The position numbers and the translations under genes were made by a program. A stretch of 64,000 bases of DNA from Kaistella faecalis. GTDB taxonomy: Bacteria; Bacteroidota; Bacteroidia; Flavobacteriales; Weeksellaceae. The stretch lies in contig NZ_CP078067.1 in the NCBI RefSeq assembly GCF_019195395.1, positions 1,689,783 to 1,753,782 of the forward strand, given 5' to 3'. Positions 9,200 to 17,504 of the stretch are shown in pieces (position 1 is the stretch's first letter; each line of letters opens with the position of its first letter). The notes beneath the pieces are model-generated. The model worked only from the letters and a program-made list of their open reading frames with translations. It had not been told where the DNA came from and searched no databases.

Positions 9200-9907
9200 A
9201 TGAGTGTTCATATCGCAGCAAAAAAGGGTGAAATCGCTAAAACAGTTTTGCAACCCGGCGATCCGCTTCGTGCGAAATATATTGCCGACAATTTTCTGAC
9301 TGATGTAAAATTGGTAAGTAAAACCCGCAATATCTTTTATTTTACAGGATTATACAAGGGTAAAGAAATCTCAGTAGGTGCGAGTGGTATGGGCGCGCCA
9401 AGCATCGGAATCTATTCTTATGAACTTTATACGGAATATGATGTAGATACTATTATAAGAATTGGAACATGTGGTGGCTACACTCCTGAACTACACCTTT
9501 TTGATGTACTGAATGTTGAAAATGCCACAAGTGAATCCACCTATGCAAAATTTGCATGGGGCATCGAAGAGGAGTTGATTGAAAATCAGGGAAATGTTTA
9601 CGGACTAATTAACGAAACTGCCAAGAATATGTCACTTAATTTAAAGCCGACAAATATTCATACCAGCGATGTTTTTTACAGAGCAACTCCTGGAATACCT
9701 GCAATCGCCGAAAAATATAATTGTACCGCCGTGGAGATGGAAGCGTTCGCACTCTTTGCTAATGCAAAACATTTAGGCAAGAATGCGGCAACAATTCTTA
9801 CGGTTTCAGATATTATTCCTACACAGGAACAGATTTCGGCTGACCAGAGAGAGCAGGCTTTAACACCGATGATTCAGCTGGCACTGGAAACTGCTTTGCA
9901 TCTCTAA
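9200..9907 (+). CDS. deoD: Purine-nucleoside phosphorylase, DeoD type
   Basis: A 235-aa cytoplasmic hexameric-type phosphorylase that splits purine (deoxy)nucleosides with phosphate. Visible signatures are the N-terminal LQPGDPLRAKYIADNFL, the phosphate/ribose region GASGMGAPSIGIYSYEL, RIGTCGG, and the substrate motif AVEMEAFALFA followed by TVSDI. Length matches the family (about 235-240 aa). It is a single gene, convergent with ribA across a shared hairpin. Confidence 0.95.
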   Translation: MSVHIAAKKGEIAKTVLQPGDPLRAKYIADNFLTDVKLVSKTRNIFYFTGLYKGKEISVGASGMGAPSIGIYSYELYTEYDVDTIIRIGTCGGYTPELHLFDVLNVENATSESTYAKFAWGIEEELIENQGNVYGLINETAKNMSLNLKPTNIHTSDVFYRATPGIPAIAEKYNCTAVEMEAFALFANAKHLGKNAATILTVSDIIPTQEQISADQREQALTPMIQLALETALHL

Positions 9908-9932
9908 AATAGAATCACATTACTGAAAATAA

Positions 9933-9960
9933 AGAACGCTTTGATTTTTCAAAGCGTTCT
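9933..9960. terminator. Shared terminator of deoD and ribA
   Basis: Perfect 12-bp inverted repeat AGAACGCTTTGA / TCAAAGCGTTCT with a TTTT loop. Its right arm overlaps the last codons of convergent ribA (stop at 9949). It can work in both directions. Confidence 0.75.
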
Positions 9961-10563
9961 GTTTATAATATCATCGTCATCTTCCAACAGATGCCCAAAA
10001 TAGTCTTTTTTAACTTTCAGGTAACTTTCGCTGTCTGAAGTAGAATTAATCTGCAGCGGAATCCTTTTGTTCAGGCGAATATTGCTGTCTTCTACAATTT
10101 TCATTTTCGCCGGATTATTGGTAAGAAGATTTATTTCTTTTACTCCTAAGATAGTGAGTACTTCTATCGCATCTCCAAAATCTCGATCATCTGCCGGAAG
10201 TCCTAATTTCAGGTTGGCTTCTACCGTATCGAAACCTTTTTCCTGAAGACAATATGCCTTCAGCTTATTGATAATACCAATGTTTCTTCCCTCCTGACGA
10301 AGATAAATAATAATTCCGCCGTTTTCGTGGATGAATTTCATCGCTGCATCAAGCTGCTGCCCGCATTCGCATTTCTTTGAATGAAAAACTTCACCGGTAA
10401 TACATTCTGAATGAAAACGTACATTGATTGGTTTTGAAAGATCGGTGTTTTCGGCAATAATCGCCATGTGCGGCATCCAGTCGTTTTCGTCTTCAGAAAA
10501 AGCAATCATTCTGAAATTCCCGTACTCGGTGGGAACCTGAGCTTCCGCTTGAATTTTTAACAT
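9949..10563 (-). CDS. ribA: GTP cyclohydrolase II
   Basis: RibA opens GTP to the pyrimidine precursor of riboflavin. The 204-aa single-domain protein has the zinc ligands Cys54, Cys65 and Cys67 in CITGEVFHSKKCECG and the catalytic loop IYLRQEGRNIGI. There is no fused RibB domain. Seven bases separate it from the upstream lipoprotein gene, so it appears to be the last gene of a tatA-DUF4254-lipoprotein-ribA run. Confidence 0.95.
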   Translation of the reverse strand: MLKIQAEAQVPTEYGNFRMIAFSEDENDWMPHMAIIAENTDLSKPINVRFHSECITGEVFHSKKCECGQQLDAAMKFIHENGGIIIYLRQEGRNIGIINKLKAYCLQEKGFDTVEANLKLGLPADDRDFGDAIEVLTILGVKEINLLTNNPAKMKIVEDSNIRLNKRIPLQINSTSDSESYLKVKKDYFGHLLEDDDDIINRTL

Positions 10564-10569
10564 GTAGAA

Positions 10570-11037
10570 TCAGTTTTTAAAGGTAGATAGTGAATCTTTG
10601 GAAATATTGCCTTGCAGAAAACTCATATTGGTCTTAATTCTTACCAAATATCTATTGAGCACCTCATCTTCGTCTTTATTAAGGAATTTTCTAAGTTTCT
10701 GGAGTTTCTTGTATGACTTCTCGAATTTTATTCTCGAGCTTTCCATTTCAATAAGATTATAGGCATTAATTGCGCTTATATAATCTTTTAAATGTAGTTT
10801 CAGTTTCGTGACTTCAGAATTCACCGCATCATTCCGGAATTTAGGAAATGAACCGATTAAGCTGGTAATTTCTGATGAGTATATAATAAGATTTTTTCGA
10901 TCGCTTAATGAGTACGTGAGGCCTGTTCCATTTAAAGAAACAGAGTTTTCACCTACGGGCGAAAGATTTATCTTTTCGGCAGAACAGGAAAAAATAAAAA
11001 ATAACAGTAAAATGTAACGAACTTTAAGTTTGGTCAT
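10570..11037 (-). CDS. Putative lipoprotein, unknown family
   Basis: A 155-aa protein whose N-terminus (MTKLKVRYILLLFFIFSCSAEK) is a signal peptide with a lipobox at Cys18. The remainder is basic and helical (KLKLHLKDYISAINAYNLIEMESSRIKFEKSYKKL), suggesting a small helical bundle. Its start overlaps the end of the DUF4254 gene by 14 bases, which suggests translational coupling. I do not recognise a family. Confidence 0.7.
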   Translation of the reverse strand: MTKLKVRYILLLFFIFSCSAEKINLSPVGENSVSLNGTGLTYSLSDRKNLIIYSSEITSLIGSFPKFRNDAVNSEVTKLKLHLKDYISAINAYNLIEMESSRIKFEKSYKKLQKLRKFLNKDEDEVLNRYLVRIKTNMSFLQGNISKDSLSTFKN

Positions 11038-11644
11038 TTTTCACGTTTTGATACAGGACCGGATTAAGACTTTCATCATTATACATTTTCATCTGTTTAT
11101 AAACTTTCATCTTAATCTTACCGCTCTCAATATCAAAAAGCAAATGGTCTATTGCTTCAGACAGATCTTTTTTCTGCTCCAATAATACATTAAGCTTATT
11201 GGTACAGTTAAATCTGTGTTCTTCACTTGCAGAAGTTCTGTGAGCTTCAAGTGACATGTGGTAGACTTTCAGTGCGAGAATCGACAGGCGATCTACTGCC
11301 CATGCAGGGGTTTCGCTGTTGATTTTTGCGTTGGAATCCGGAGTTATATCTGAATATTTCTGAAGAAACCAACTGTCGATAAACTCTACCAAATCAGTTC
11401 TTTGCTGATTCGAAGAGTCTATTCTTCTTTTAATTTTTAAGGCTTCAAGCGGCTCTATATTTTCGTCGCGAATAATATCTTCCAAATGCCATTGAACGGT
11501 ATCGATCCAGTTCTTTGCATACAAAAGCCATTCCAAAGAATTTTTTTCAAAGGAATTGTTGATAGGAGTATCTACATCATCGTTTTGGTGATAATCATTA
11601 ATCGACTGATTAAAGATTTCCCAGGCACTTTCGGAAAAACTCAT
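11024..11644 (-). CDS. DUF4254 domain protein
   Basis: A 206-aa soluble, all-helical protein matching DUF4254 in its opening (SESAWEIFNQSINDYH) and the central LEWLLYAKNWIDTVQWHLEDIIRD. The function of this family is not known. It sits 9 bases behind tatA and overlaps the following lipoprotein gene by 14 bases, so it is part of a compact operon. Confidence 0.78.
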   Translation of the reverse strand: MSFSESAWEIFNQSINDYHQNDDVDTPINNSFEKNSLEWLLYAKNWIDTVQWHLEDIIRDENIEPLEALKIKRRIDSSNQQRTDLVEFIDSWFLQKYSDITPDSNAKINSETPAWAVDRLSILALKVYHMSLEAHRTSASEEHRFNCTNKLNVLLEQKKDLSEAIDHLLFDIESGKIKMKVYKQMKMYNDESLNPVLYQNVKNDQT

Positions 11645-11653
11645 AACTGAAAA

Positions 11654-11857
11654 TTAGTTCGCAGGATTTGAATTGTTTTTCGGGTCTTCGGGAGTTTTTT
11701 TGTCTTCCTCTTTCACAGCATCTTTAAATTCTTTGATACCTGAACCCAAACCACGCATCATTTCAGGAATTTTCTTACCTCCGAAAAGGATGAGTAAAAT
11801 TACAGCAACAATAAGTAGATGCTGCCAGGAAAGTGCTAATATAGTAAGTGTAACCAT
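11654..11857 (-). CDS. tatA: Twin-arginine translocase subunit TatA/TatE
   Basis: A 67-aa protein with a short N-terminus, one membrane helix (about residues 6-22, LSWQHLLIVAVILLILFGGK) and the TatA hinge FGGKKIPEMMRGLGSGIKEF. A charged, Asn-rich tail follows. TatA forms the Tat channel for folded proteins. tatC is not nearby. A promoter is visible just upstream at 11873-11904. It heads the run toward ribA. Confidence 0.93.
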   Translation of the reverse strand: MVTLTILALSWQHLLIVAVILLILFGGKKIPEMMRGLGSGIKEFKDAVKEEDKKTPEDPKNNSNPAN

Positions 11858-11872
11858 GTTCTAAATTTTGTG

Positions 11873-11904
11873 CAAAGTTAAATTATATTTTTCAATTTAC
11901 CCAA
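11873..11904 (-). promoter_or_regulatory. Promoter of the tatA operon
   Basis: Read on minus, the -7 box is TAACTTTG (11873-11880), an exact TAnnTTTG. A weak -33 (TTGG, 11901-11904) lies 20 bases upstream. The promoter overlaps the end of the EnvC-like gene, so tatA can be transcribed independently of it. Confidence 0.5.
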
Positions 11905-13475
11905 CCCAATGGGTCCACAGGATTGGTACCGTTCCAAATCTGAAAATCAAGCGTGTAAGTCCCGTCGAAATCGGCACCTACAGTGCCAATGGACGTTCCC
12001 GCTGAAACCTGCTGGTTGGCAGATACCATAGTGTTCGATAAATTCGCGTAGATTGTAAAATAGTCGCCATGTTTTACAAAAACCATTTTAGATCCGTCCC
12101 CGGACGCAACTACTCTGGAAACGGTGCCAGGCGCTACACATTTGGCTACAGTTCCTTTGGCTACAGCAATCTTGATCCCGTTATTTTCCTCTATAATATT
12201 TTTAAATACAGGATGCGGTTGCCGCCCGAAACGGTGAGTAATGGTTCCGTATGCGGGCATTCCCATTTTTCCGCGGTTCGCCGCAAAATTATTTCCTACT
12301 GCACTGGAGACTCCATAATTGGTCATCGCCTTGGTTTCTGCAGCTTTTTTCTGATCTTCATTTTTCTTGCTTAGTGAAGCTTCAGCTTCTCTGGCATCTG
12401 CGGCTTTATCTGCGGCAGCTTTTGCGTTTGCTGATGCAATCGCAGCGTCTCTGGCGGCGGCAGCTCTTCTGGCTTCTGCTTTTTCTGCGTCGGCTGCTTT
12501 TTTAGCGTCCTCAGTTTTCTTGGAATCAGCAGCGGCCGCTATTTTTGCTTTCTCGGCCTCGTCAGCTGCTTTCTTATCAGCAATATCTTTCAGTCGTTTA
12601 GCTTCCTCATCGGCTTTCTTTTTTTCTAATGCTAAAGCCTCAAGCCGGGCTTTGTTTTCAGCCTCAATCCTAGCTTTTTCACGATCTGCAGCTATTTTTG
12701 CAAGTCGGATTTTCTCGGCTTCGGCTTTTTTTCTTTCCTCTTCCTTTGCTTTTGCAATACGGATTTCCTCGGCAATGATGGAACGGATTTGTCCTTCCAG
12801 TTTTTTAGATTCAGTCTGCTTCTGCTTCAGTTCTGCGGTAAGTTGTGCTTCGTTTTTCTTAAATTCCTGAAGAAGATTTTCCTTCTGTTTTTTTTCTGCA
12901 GCAATGGTGAGTAAATCTTTCTGCTGGTTAGATAAGATAGTTTCTTTGTCTTTTACAGACTTCTGTTTCAATGAAATATTCTGGAGAAGTACCTGTGCAG
13001 CTTTGGAGATTTCAGCAGCTTTTTTATCCTGATAATCAGAATAATCTTTTAGATACTGAACCCGGCGTAGAGCTTCGCCCAGGTTTTTTGAAGAGAGAAT
13101 GAAGGTTACCTTATTCTGTACCCCCTTATTCTTATAGGCTTTAACTAGAACTTCGGCGTAATTTTTTCTCAGAACAGCCAGTTCCCGGTTTTGCCGGTTA
13201 ATTTCAAGCTGACGGAGATAGATATCGTCCTCAATCAGTCTTTTTTCCTTTTGGGTATTGGTGTAAACTTTTTCGCGAAGCTGAATTTTTTTCTGAACAT
13301 CGTTAAGGTAAGCTACAGAAAGTTTAGACTGTTGCTGAGTTTTCGCTAAATTGGCATTGATGGAGGCAATCTGTTTCTTAAGTTCTGCATTCTGCTTTTG
13401 AAGTTGTTCCTTCTTCTGTGAGAATAAAATCCCGAACAGAAAAAGTCCTATTAAAAAGCTTAATTTCTTAATCAT
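11892..13475 (-). CDS. EnvC-like murein hydrolase activator (degenerate M23/LytM)
   Basis: A 527-aa exported protein: signal peptide 1-19, a long coiled coil (about 20-255), an Ala/Lys/Glu-rich helical linker (to about 390), and a C-terminal LytM-like domain. The zinc-ligand positions of active M23 peptidases appear lost: the HxG-x-D motif reads ENNGIKIA, HLS reads ANLS, and the HLHFE motif reads TLDFQ. Known EnvC proteins lack zinc and activate amidases, so an activator or scaffold role in cell division is likelier than peptidase activity. Its start overlaps the DUF4292 stop by 4 bases. Confidence 0.85.
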   Translation of the reverse strand: MIKKLSFLIGLFLFGILFSQKKEQLQKQNAELKKQIASINANLAKTQQQSKLSVAYLNDVQKKIQLREKVYTNTQKEKRLIEDDIYLRQLEINRQNRELAVLRKNYAEVLVKAYKNKGVQNKVTFILSSKNLGEALRRVQYLKDYSDYQDKKAAEISKAAQVLLQNISLKQKSVKDKETILSNQQKDLLTIAAEKKQKENLLQEFKKNEAQLTAELKQKQTESKKLEGQIRSIIAEEIRIAKAKEEERKKAEAEKIRLAKIAADREKARIEAENKARLEALALEKKKADEEAKRLKDIADKKAADEAEKAKIAAAADSKKTEDAKKAADAEKAEARRAAAARDAAIASANAKAAADKAADAREAEASLSKKNEDQKKAAETKAMTNYGVSSAVGNNFAANRGKMGMPAYGTITHRFGRQPHPVFKNIIEENNGIKIAVAKGTVAKCVAPGTVSRVVASGDGSKMVFVKHGDYFTIYANLSNTMVSANQQVSAGTSIGTVGADFDGTYTLDFQIWNGTNPVDPLGWVN

Positions 13476-14266
13476 CTAATCTCAGTTTTCGTATAATTAT
13501 TGGGAACGGAATACGGAGTTTCCATCTTTGAACTGTCAAATTTCGTATTTTCCAACATAATTTGGCTCGTTTTTGTGCCTTTTATTAATATTTTAACGTT
13601 TGTTGGCAAATTCATAGATTCGAAAGTAGTCCAATTTGAATATGAAACTTCCAGATTGTCCGCAAAGTTCACGTTCTTTAAATTAACTTTTGAAAGATTA
13701 AAATCATTAGCATAATCTAATTGCACGGCATATTCAGATACCTTCCCGTCGTTCTCAAATTTCAAGTTTTTAGCAGAGGTCAATGTATAACCCTGGGCGT
13801 TTTTAGTTAAGACAAAATCCTTTTCATTTACCGGAATAAAAGTTTTACCGATGAGAAGATTTTGCAGCGAATTAAAATCGATGAAGTTTACATTCAAAAG
13901 GTTATTGAGGTAAGAAAAATCAGATTCGATATAGGTTTTATTCCACTTCTCATAGCCCTGAATTCCATCCGGAGTTGCGATTCCGCGACCCACATTCAGG
14001 AAAACTGCAATCATATTCATCCACACTTTTTGCCCATTTTCAATGTAAATTGTCGCATCGAGTGTAGGAATAAAGTTTCCGGTTTCCACATTGACTCTTG
14101 AATTAATCTTGACTTGCTGGAAATTCGGTTTTTTATTAATTTCTTTAAAAAAGGCAGAAGTCTCCGCCACAGGAGCGTTGGTGCTTAAAGGTGCATTGGC
14201 AGCATTTTGTGTTTTACACGAGAGGAGTGAAACTGAAGCCAGTAGGATGATGATATAATTTTTCAT
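13472..14266 (-). CDS. DUF4292 lipoprotein
   Basis: A 264-aa exported protein with a lipobox at Cys17 (LLASVSLLSC). The fold looks LolA-like: alternating beta strands with IYIENGQKVWMNMIA and VNFIDFNSLQNLLIGK, which match DUF4292. Its function is not established; a role in lipoprotein or outer-membrane handling is a guess. The 4-base overlap with the EnvC-like gene downstream suggests they are made together. Confidence 0.75.
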   Translation of the reverse strand: MKNYIIILLASVSLLSCKTQNAANAPLSTNAPVAETSAFFKEINKKPNFQQVKINSRVNVETGNFIPTLDATIYIENGQKVWMNMIAVFLNVGRGIATPDGIQGYEKWNKTYIESDFSYLNNLLNVNFIDFNSLQNLLIGKTFIPVNEKDFVLTKNAQGYTLTSAKNLKFENDGKVSEYAVQLDYANDFNLSKVNLKNVNFADNLEVSYSNWTTFESMNLPTNVKILIKGTKTSQIMLENTKFDSSKMETPYSVPNNYTKTEIR

Positions 14267-14305
14267 AAGAACTTTTACTTTATATTGGGTAAAAAGTTTG
14301 CAATA

Positions 14306-14348
14306 TTAACGCCAAACCACACAAATTGTTTTGTGTGGCTTGCGTTAA
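14306..14348. terminator. Hairpin between nucleotidyltransferase and DUF4292 genes
   Basis: An inner stem CCACACAAA / TTTGTGTGG (14317-14338) is enclosed by an outer stem TTAACGC / GCGTTAA. There is no long T-run directly next to it, so it may be a terminator or another mRNA structure. Confidence 0.5.
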
Positions 14349-14365
14349 GTTTTTGTATTGATTGA

Positions 14366-15385
14366 TCAGCTTTTGGAAAGAAAATCCAGAACCGAGTAAT
14401 CTCCCAGTGAAATTTCCCTCGCAACGCCGAAGTATTGTGCGGAGTTTCCAATCATCGAATTGCTCAGGTTTCCGTGATCTATTAATGTATCTTCCTGAAT
14501 CAGTGAGTGATCGATGTTTGAATTAATGATTTTGGTATTGTTTCCTACCGAAACACAAGGTCCGATTTTCGAGTTTGAAATCTCTACATTTTCCCCAATA
14601 AAACACGGCGGAATGATAAGACAATTCGTGATTTTAGCGGTAGCGGGATAGTTGGCAACATTCTCTTTTTCATAATGAAGGACTTTACCATTAGTCTCCA
14701 CTGTAGCATTTTTATTGCCACAATCCATCCAGTCGTCAACTTTTCCCAGAGAAAATTTTGCGCCCTTCTGACGAAGGTTTTCCAGAGCGGTTGTTAACTG
14801 ATATTCGCCTCCCTGTTTGATGTCGTTACTCATGATGTAATTAATCTCATCCATCAGTTTCTCAGCCGAATTGAAATAATAAATCCCAATAATGGCAAGA
14901 TCAGAAACAAAGGTTTTAGGCTTTTCGACGAAATCTGTAATAAATCCGTAATCGTCGAGCTTTACTACTCCGAATGCGGAAGGATCATCCACCTTTTTCA
15001 CCCAGATAACGCCATCGGAATTTTTATCAAGAATAAAATCTGCTTTAAAAAGGGTGTCTGCAAATGCTACAACTACATCTCCCCGCATGGACGCTTCAGC
15101 ACATTTAATTGCGTGGGCGGTGCCAAGCGGTTCGTCCTGGGTATAAACACTTCCTTTTGCACCTAATTTCTCTGCAATTTGAATTAAAGAGGCCTCAACC
15201 TGAGGTCCGAAATCACCGATAATAAAAGCAATTTCATCAATTTTTTCACCTGCAACTTTAGCGATATCTTCTACAAGGCGCTGAACAATAGGTTTTCCCG
15301 CGATGGGGATTAATGGTTTAGGAACGGTTAATGTGTGAGGTCTTAATCGGGAACCTCTTCCCGCCATCGGAACGATAATTTTCAT
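14366..15385 (-). CDS. Sugar-1-phosphate nucleotidyltransferase
   Basis: A 339-aa NDP-sugar pyrophosphorylase. The nucleotide-binding loop is at residues 7-26 (MAGRGSRLRPHTLTVPKPLI). Further markers are QDEPLGTAHAI, FADTLF and the sugar-site VEKP. The C-terminal part (about 235-330) has hexapeptide-like left-handed beta-helix repeats (IGENVEISNSKIGPCVSVGN). It resembles glucose-1-phosphate thymidylyltransferase and mannose-1-phosphate guanylyltransferase relatives; the exact sugar cannot be told. It lies downstream of dut and the flippase in the same orientation. Confidence 0.85.
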   Translation of the reverse strand: MKIIVPMAGRGSRLRPHTLTVPKPLIPIAGKPIVQRLVEDIAKVAGEKIDEIAFIIGDFGPQVEASLIQIAEKLGAKGSVYTQDEPLGTAHAIKCAEASMRGDVVVAFADTLFKADFILDKNSDGVIWVKKVDDPSAFGVVKLDDYGFITDFVEKPKTFVSDLAIIGIYYFNSAEKLMDEINYIMSNDIKQGGEYQLTTALENLRQKGAKFSLGKVDDWMDCGNKNATVETNGKVLHYEKENVANYPATAKITNCLIIPPCFIGENVEISNSKIGPCVSVGNNTKIINSNIDHSLIQEDTLIDHGNLSNSMIGNSAQYFGVAREISLGDYSVLDFLSKS

Positions 15386-15465
15386 AATTTGTTTATTTTT
15401 TTTGGCTGCGAATTAAACTTCAGCAGCAATATTTTTAATGTTTTAATTTATTTCCAAAACGGAAA

Positions 15466-15897
15466 TTATTTAGAGGTACTTCCGAATCCGCCAGCGCCGC
15501 GATCCGTTTTACCAAGTTCTGCTACTTCTTCCCAAACTGCAGTTTCATGTTTGGCGATTATCATTTGAGCAATCCGGTCGCCGTTATTTATCGTGAAAGG
15601 TTCGCCTGATAAATTTACTAAAATTACGCCTATTTCTCCCCTGTAATCTGCATCGATGGTGCCTGGCGTATTCAATACAGTGATTCCGTTTTTTATTGCA
15701 AGACCACTGCGGGGGCGGATCTGCGCTTCAAAACCCTGTGGTAATTCAATGAGTAGCCCTGTGGAAATGAGTTTTCTTTCTAAAGGTTTTAATGTTACAG
15801 ATTCCTCAATGTTTGCGTAGAGATCCATTCCGGCAGATAGTGCCGTTTGATATTTTGGTAAAGCGTGTTTGGATTTGTTGATGATTTTTATTTTCAT
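15466..15897 (-). CDS. dut: dUTP diphosphatase
   Basis: A trimeric-type dUTPase of 143 aa that hydrolyses dUTP to dUMP and keeps uracil out of DNA. All five family motifs are visible: [36 protein letters not shown] and the C-terminal arm [12 protein letters not shown]. Six bases separate it from the upstream flippase gene, so the two are probably co-transcribed. Confidence 0.96.
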   Translation of the reverse strand: MKIKIINKSKHALPKYQTALSAGMDLYANIEESVTLKPLERKLISTGLLIELPQGFEAQIRPRSGLAIKNGITVLNTPGTIDADYRGEIGVILVNLSGEPFTINNGDRIAQMIIAKHETAVWEEVAELGKTDRGAGGFGSTSK

Positions 15898-15903
15898 TGA
15901 ATT

Positions 15904-17361
15904 TTATCTCTTAAATTTATTCAGTAGACTTTGCGGAATCAGCTTCTGGGTTTTAATTAAAATAACGGCTAATACTACAAAAATCAGATTACCCAGCCAG
16001 AAATTGTCTTTGAAGTTTTGGTAATACACGAGCGAAACAATAATCGTTACGCAAATAATAATAACATTCCCATAAAGATTATACGGAAGCGGGTGCTTAA
16101 TTTGCCCCCAAATATAAGAAACTACCATCATTACAAAATATGAAGCGATAGTTGCCCATGCAGAAGCCCAGTAGCCGTACCTCGGAATAAAATAAAAGTT
16201 AATGGCAATGGTAACCGCGGCGCCAAGAAATGAAATATAACTGCCCACGATGGTTTTATCTGAAAGTTTGTACCAAACGGAAAGATTCAGGTAAATTCCT
16301 AAAAAAAGGCTTGCAAAAAACAGGATCGGAAGGATTGGAATTCCCTCGTAATATTCCGGATTTCTAAGGTAAAATCTCGAAATCCACTCCAGATTCACAC
16401 AGAGAAAAACAATGATCATACAGTTTACCGCAATAAAAACATCCATGAGTTTCGCATAGGTTTTCCCTGCATTTTCGTTTTTTGAATGACTGAAAAAGAA
16501 AGGTTCAATTCCCAGCACATAGGCCTGCCTGAATAGCACCACAAACGTTACAATCTTAGCCACTGCACCATAAACGCCCAATTCGTGCCTTCCGATTTCT
16601 TCGGGCAGAAGAAATTTAAGAAACTGCCTGTCCATGGTTTCGTTGATGATTCCGGCCAAACCTGCAATCATGATTGGCCACGAATATTTGATCATTTTCT
16701 GCCAAAGTTGCCATGAGAAATGTTTCAGTTTGGCGACGAAAATCTCATTAAATAAGAGCAGGAAAGTTACGCCACTCGCAACAAGATTAGCGACGAAAAC
16801 ATAACCGATACCAAACTGAGGATTATACTTTAAACCTAAAAATCCATCCGGCATCCTCGGTAAAATTTGAAGAAACAGTATAACCAGCAGAAAATTGATA
16901 ACTCCGTTGGTGATTTTCACCGTAGCATACTTTACCGGTCTTTCATTCTTTCTAAGCATTACGAAAGGCATCGCGCAAAATGCATCCAGTGACAGGATGA
17001 TCACCAGAATTGTCAGCAAATCCACCTGTGTGGGCGTTTTGAAAGCGACTGCAAGTTCATTGCTGAAGGTGAGAGAGAAGGTAAGAAACAGGAGCGTTGC
17101 CGCAGCTACACTGAAAAATGCGGTAGATATCAGTCTTTCATCATTCTTTTCATCCAGCGCAAAACGGAAAAATGTTGTCTCCATACCGTGAGTCAGCAAA
17201 ACTGCAATAACTCCTGCTACCGAATAGAAATCCGCAAACGGCGCATAAGCTGCGGGCCCGAAAGCATTAGTGATGTAAGGATTAATGATAAAGGGGAACA
17301 ACCGGATAATTACCGTGGTAAGTCCATAGAGCGCAGTTTGTCCCAGCAGTTTCTTGTACAA
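15904..17361 (-). CDS. Wzx-like polysaccharide flippase
   Basis: A 485-aa integral membrane protein with about 12-14 hydrophobic segments, beginning GQTALYGLTTVIIRLFPFI, typical of the oligosaccharide flippase (MATE/MOP superfamily) fold. The conserved YGxxAxxATIxSY-like motif YGYWASAWATIASYFV is near residue 405. It likely flips lipid-linked sugars for surface polysaccharide. A sugar nucleotidyltransferase in the same run supports this, though no glycosyltransferases flank it. The substrate is unknown. Confidence 0.85.
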   Translation of the reverse strand: MYKKLLGQTALYGLTTVIIRLFPFIINPYITNAFGPAAYAPFADFYSVAGVIAVLLTHGMETTFFRFALDEKNDERLISTAFFSVAAATLLFLTFSLTFSNELAVAFKTPTQVDLLTILVIILSLDAFCAMPFVMLRKNERPVKYATVKITNGVINFLLVILFLQILPRMPDGFLGLKYNPQFGIGYVFVANLVASGVTFLLLFNEIFVAKLKHFSWQLWQKMIKYSWPIMIAGLAGIINETMDRQFLKFLLPEEIGRHELGVYGAVAKIVTFVVLFRQAYVLGIEPFFFSHSKNENAGKTYAKLMDVFIAVNCMIIVFLCVNLEWISRFYLRNPEYYEGIPILPILFFASLFLGIYLNLSVWYKLSDKTIVGSYISFLGAAVTIAINFYFIPRYGYWASAWATIASYFVMMVVSYIWGQIKHPLPYNLYGNVIIICVTIIVSLVYYQNFKDNFWLGNLIFVVLAVILIKTQKLIPQSLLNKFKR

Positions 17362-17377
17362 GATTCAGATATTTCTG

Positions 17378-17405
17378 CAAATGTATCGTTTTAATTAAAA
17401 TCAAA
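17378..17405 (-). promoter_or_regulatory. Candidate promoter of the flippase-dut run
   Basis: Read on minus, the -7 is TACATTTG (17378-17385), an exact TAnnTTTG, 17 bases before the flippase start. The TTTG -33 is at 17402-17405, with a 16-base spacer that is shorter than usual. Confidence 0.45.
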
Positions 17406-17504
17406 AAAATTCGCTTATAAAAGTTAATCTCTTTTATGGGCTGGGAGAAATGTTTCAGAATGAAATTCTTAAATTTACACTGAAATAAATCTGAACAATC
17501 ACTA

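Noticed and set aside
12367-12870. Long plus-strand ORF of Ala/Ser-rich sequence
   Set aside because: It is the antisense shadow of the Ala/Lys/Glu-rich linker of the EnvC-like gene; low complexity keeps it open.
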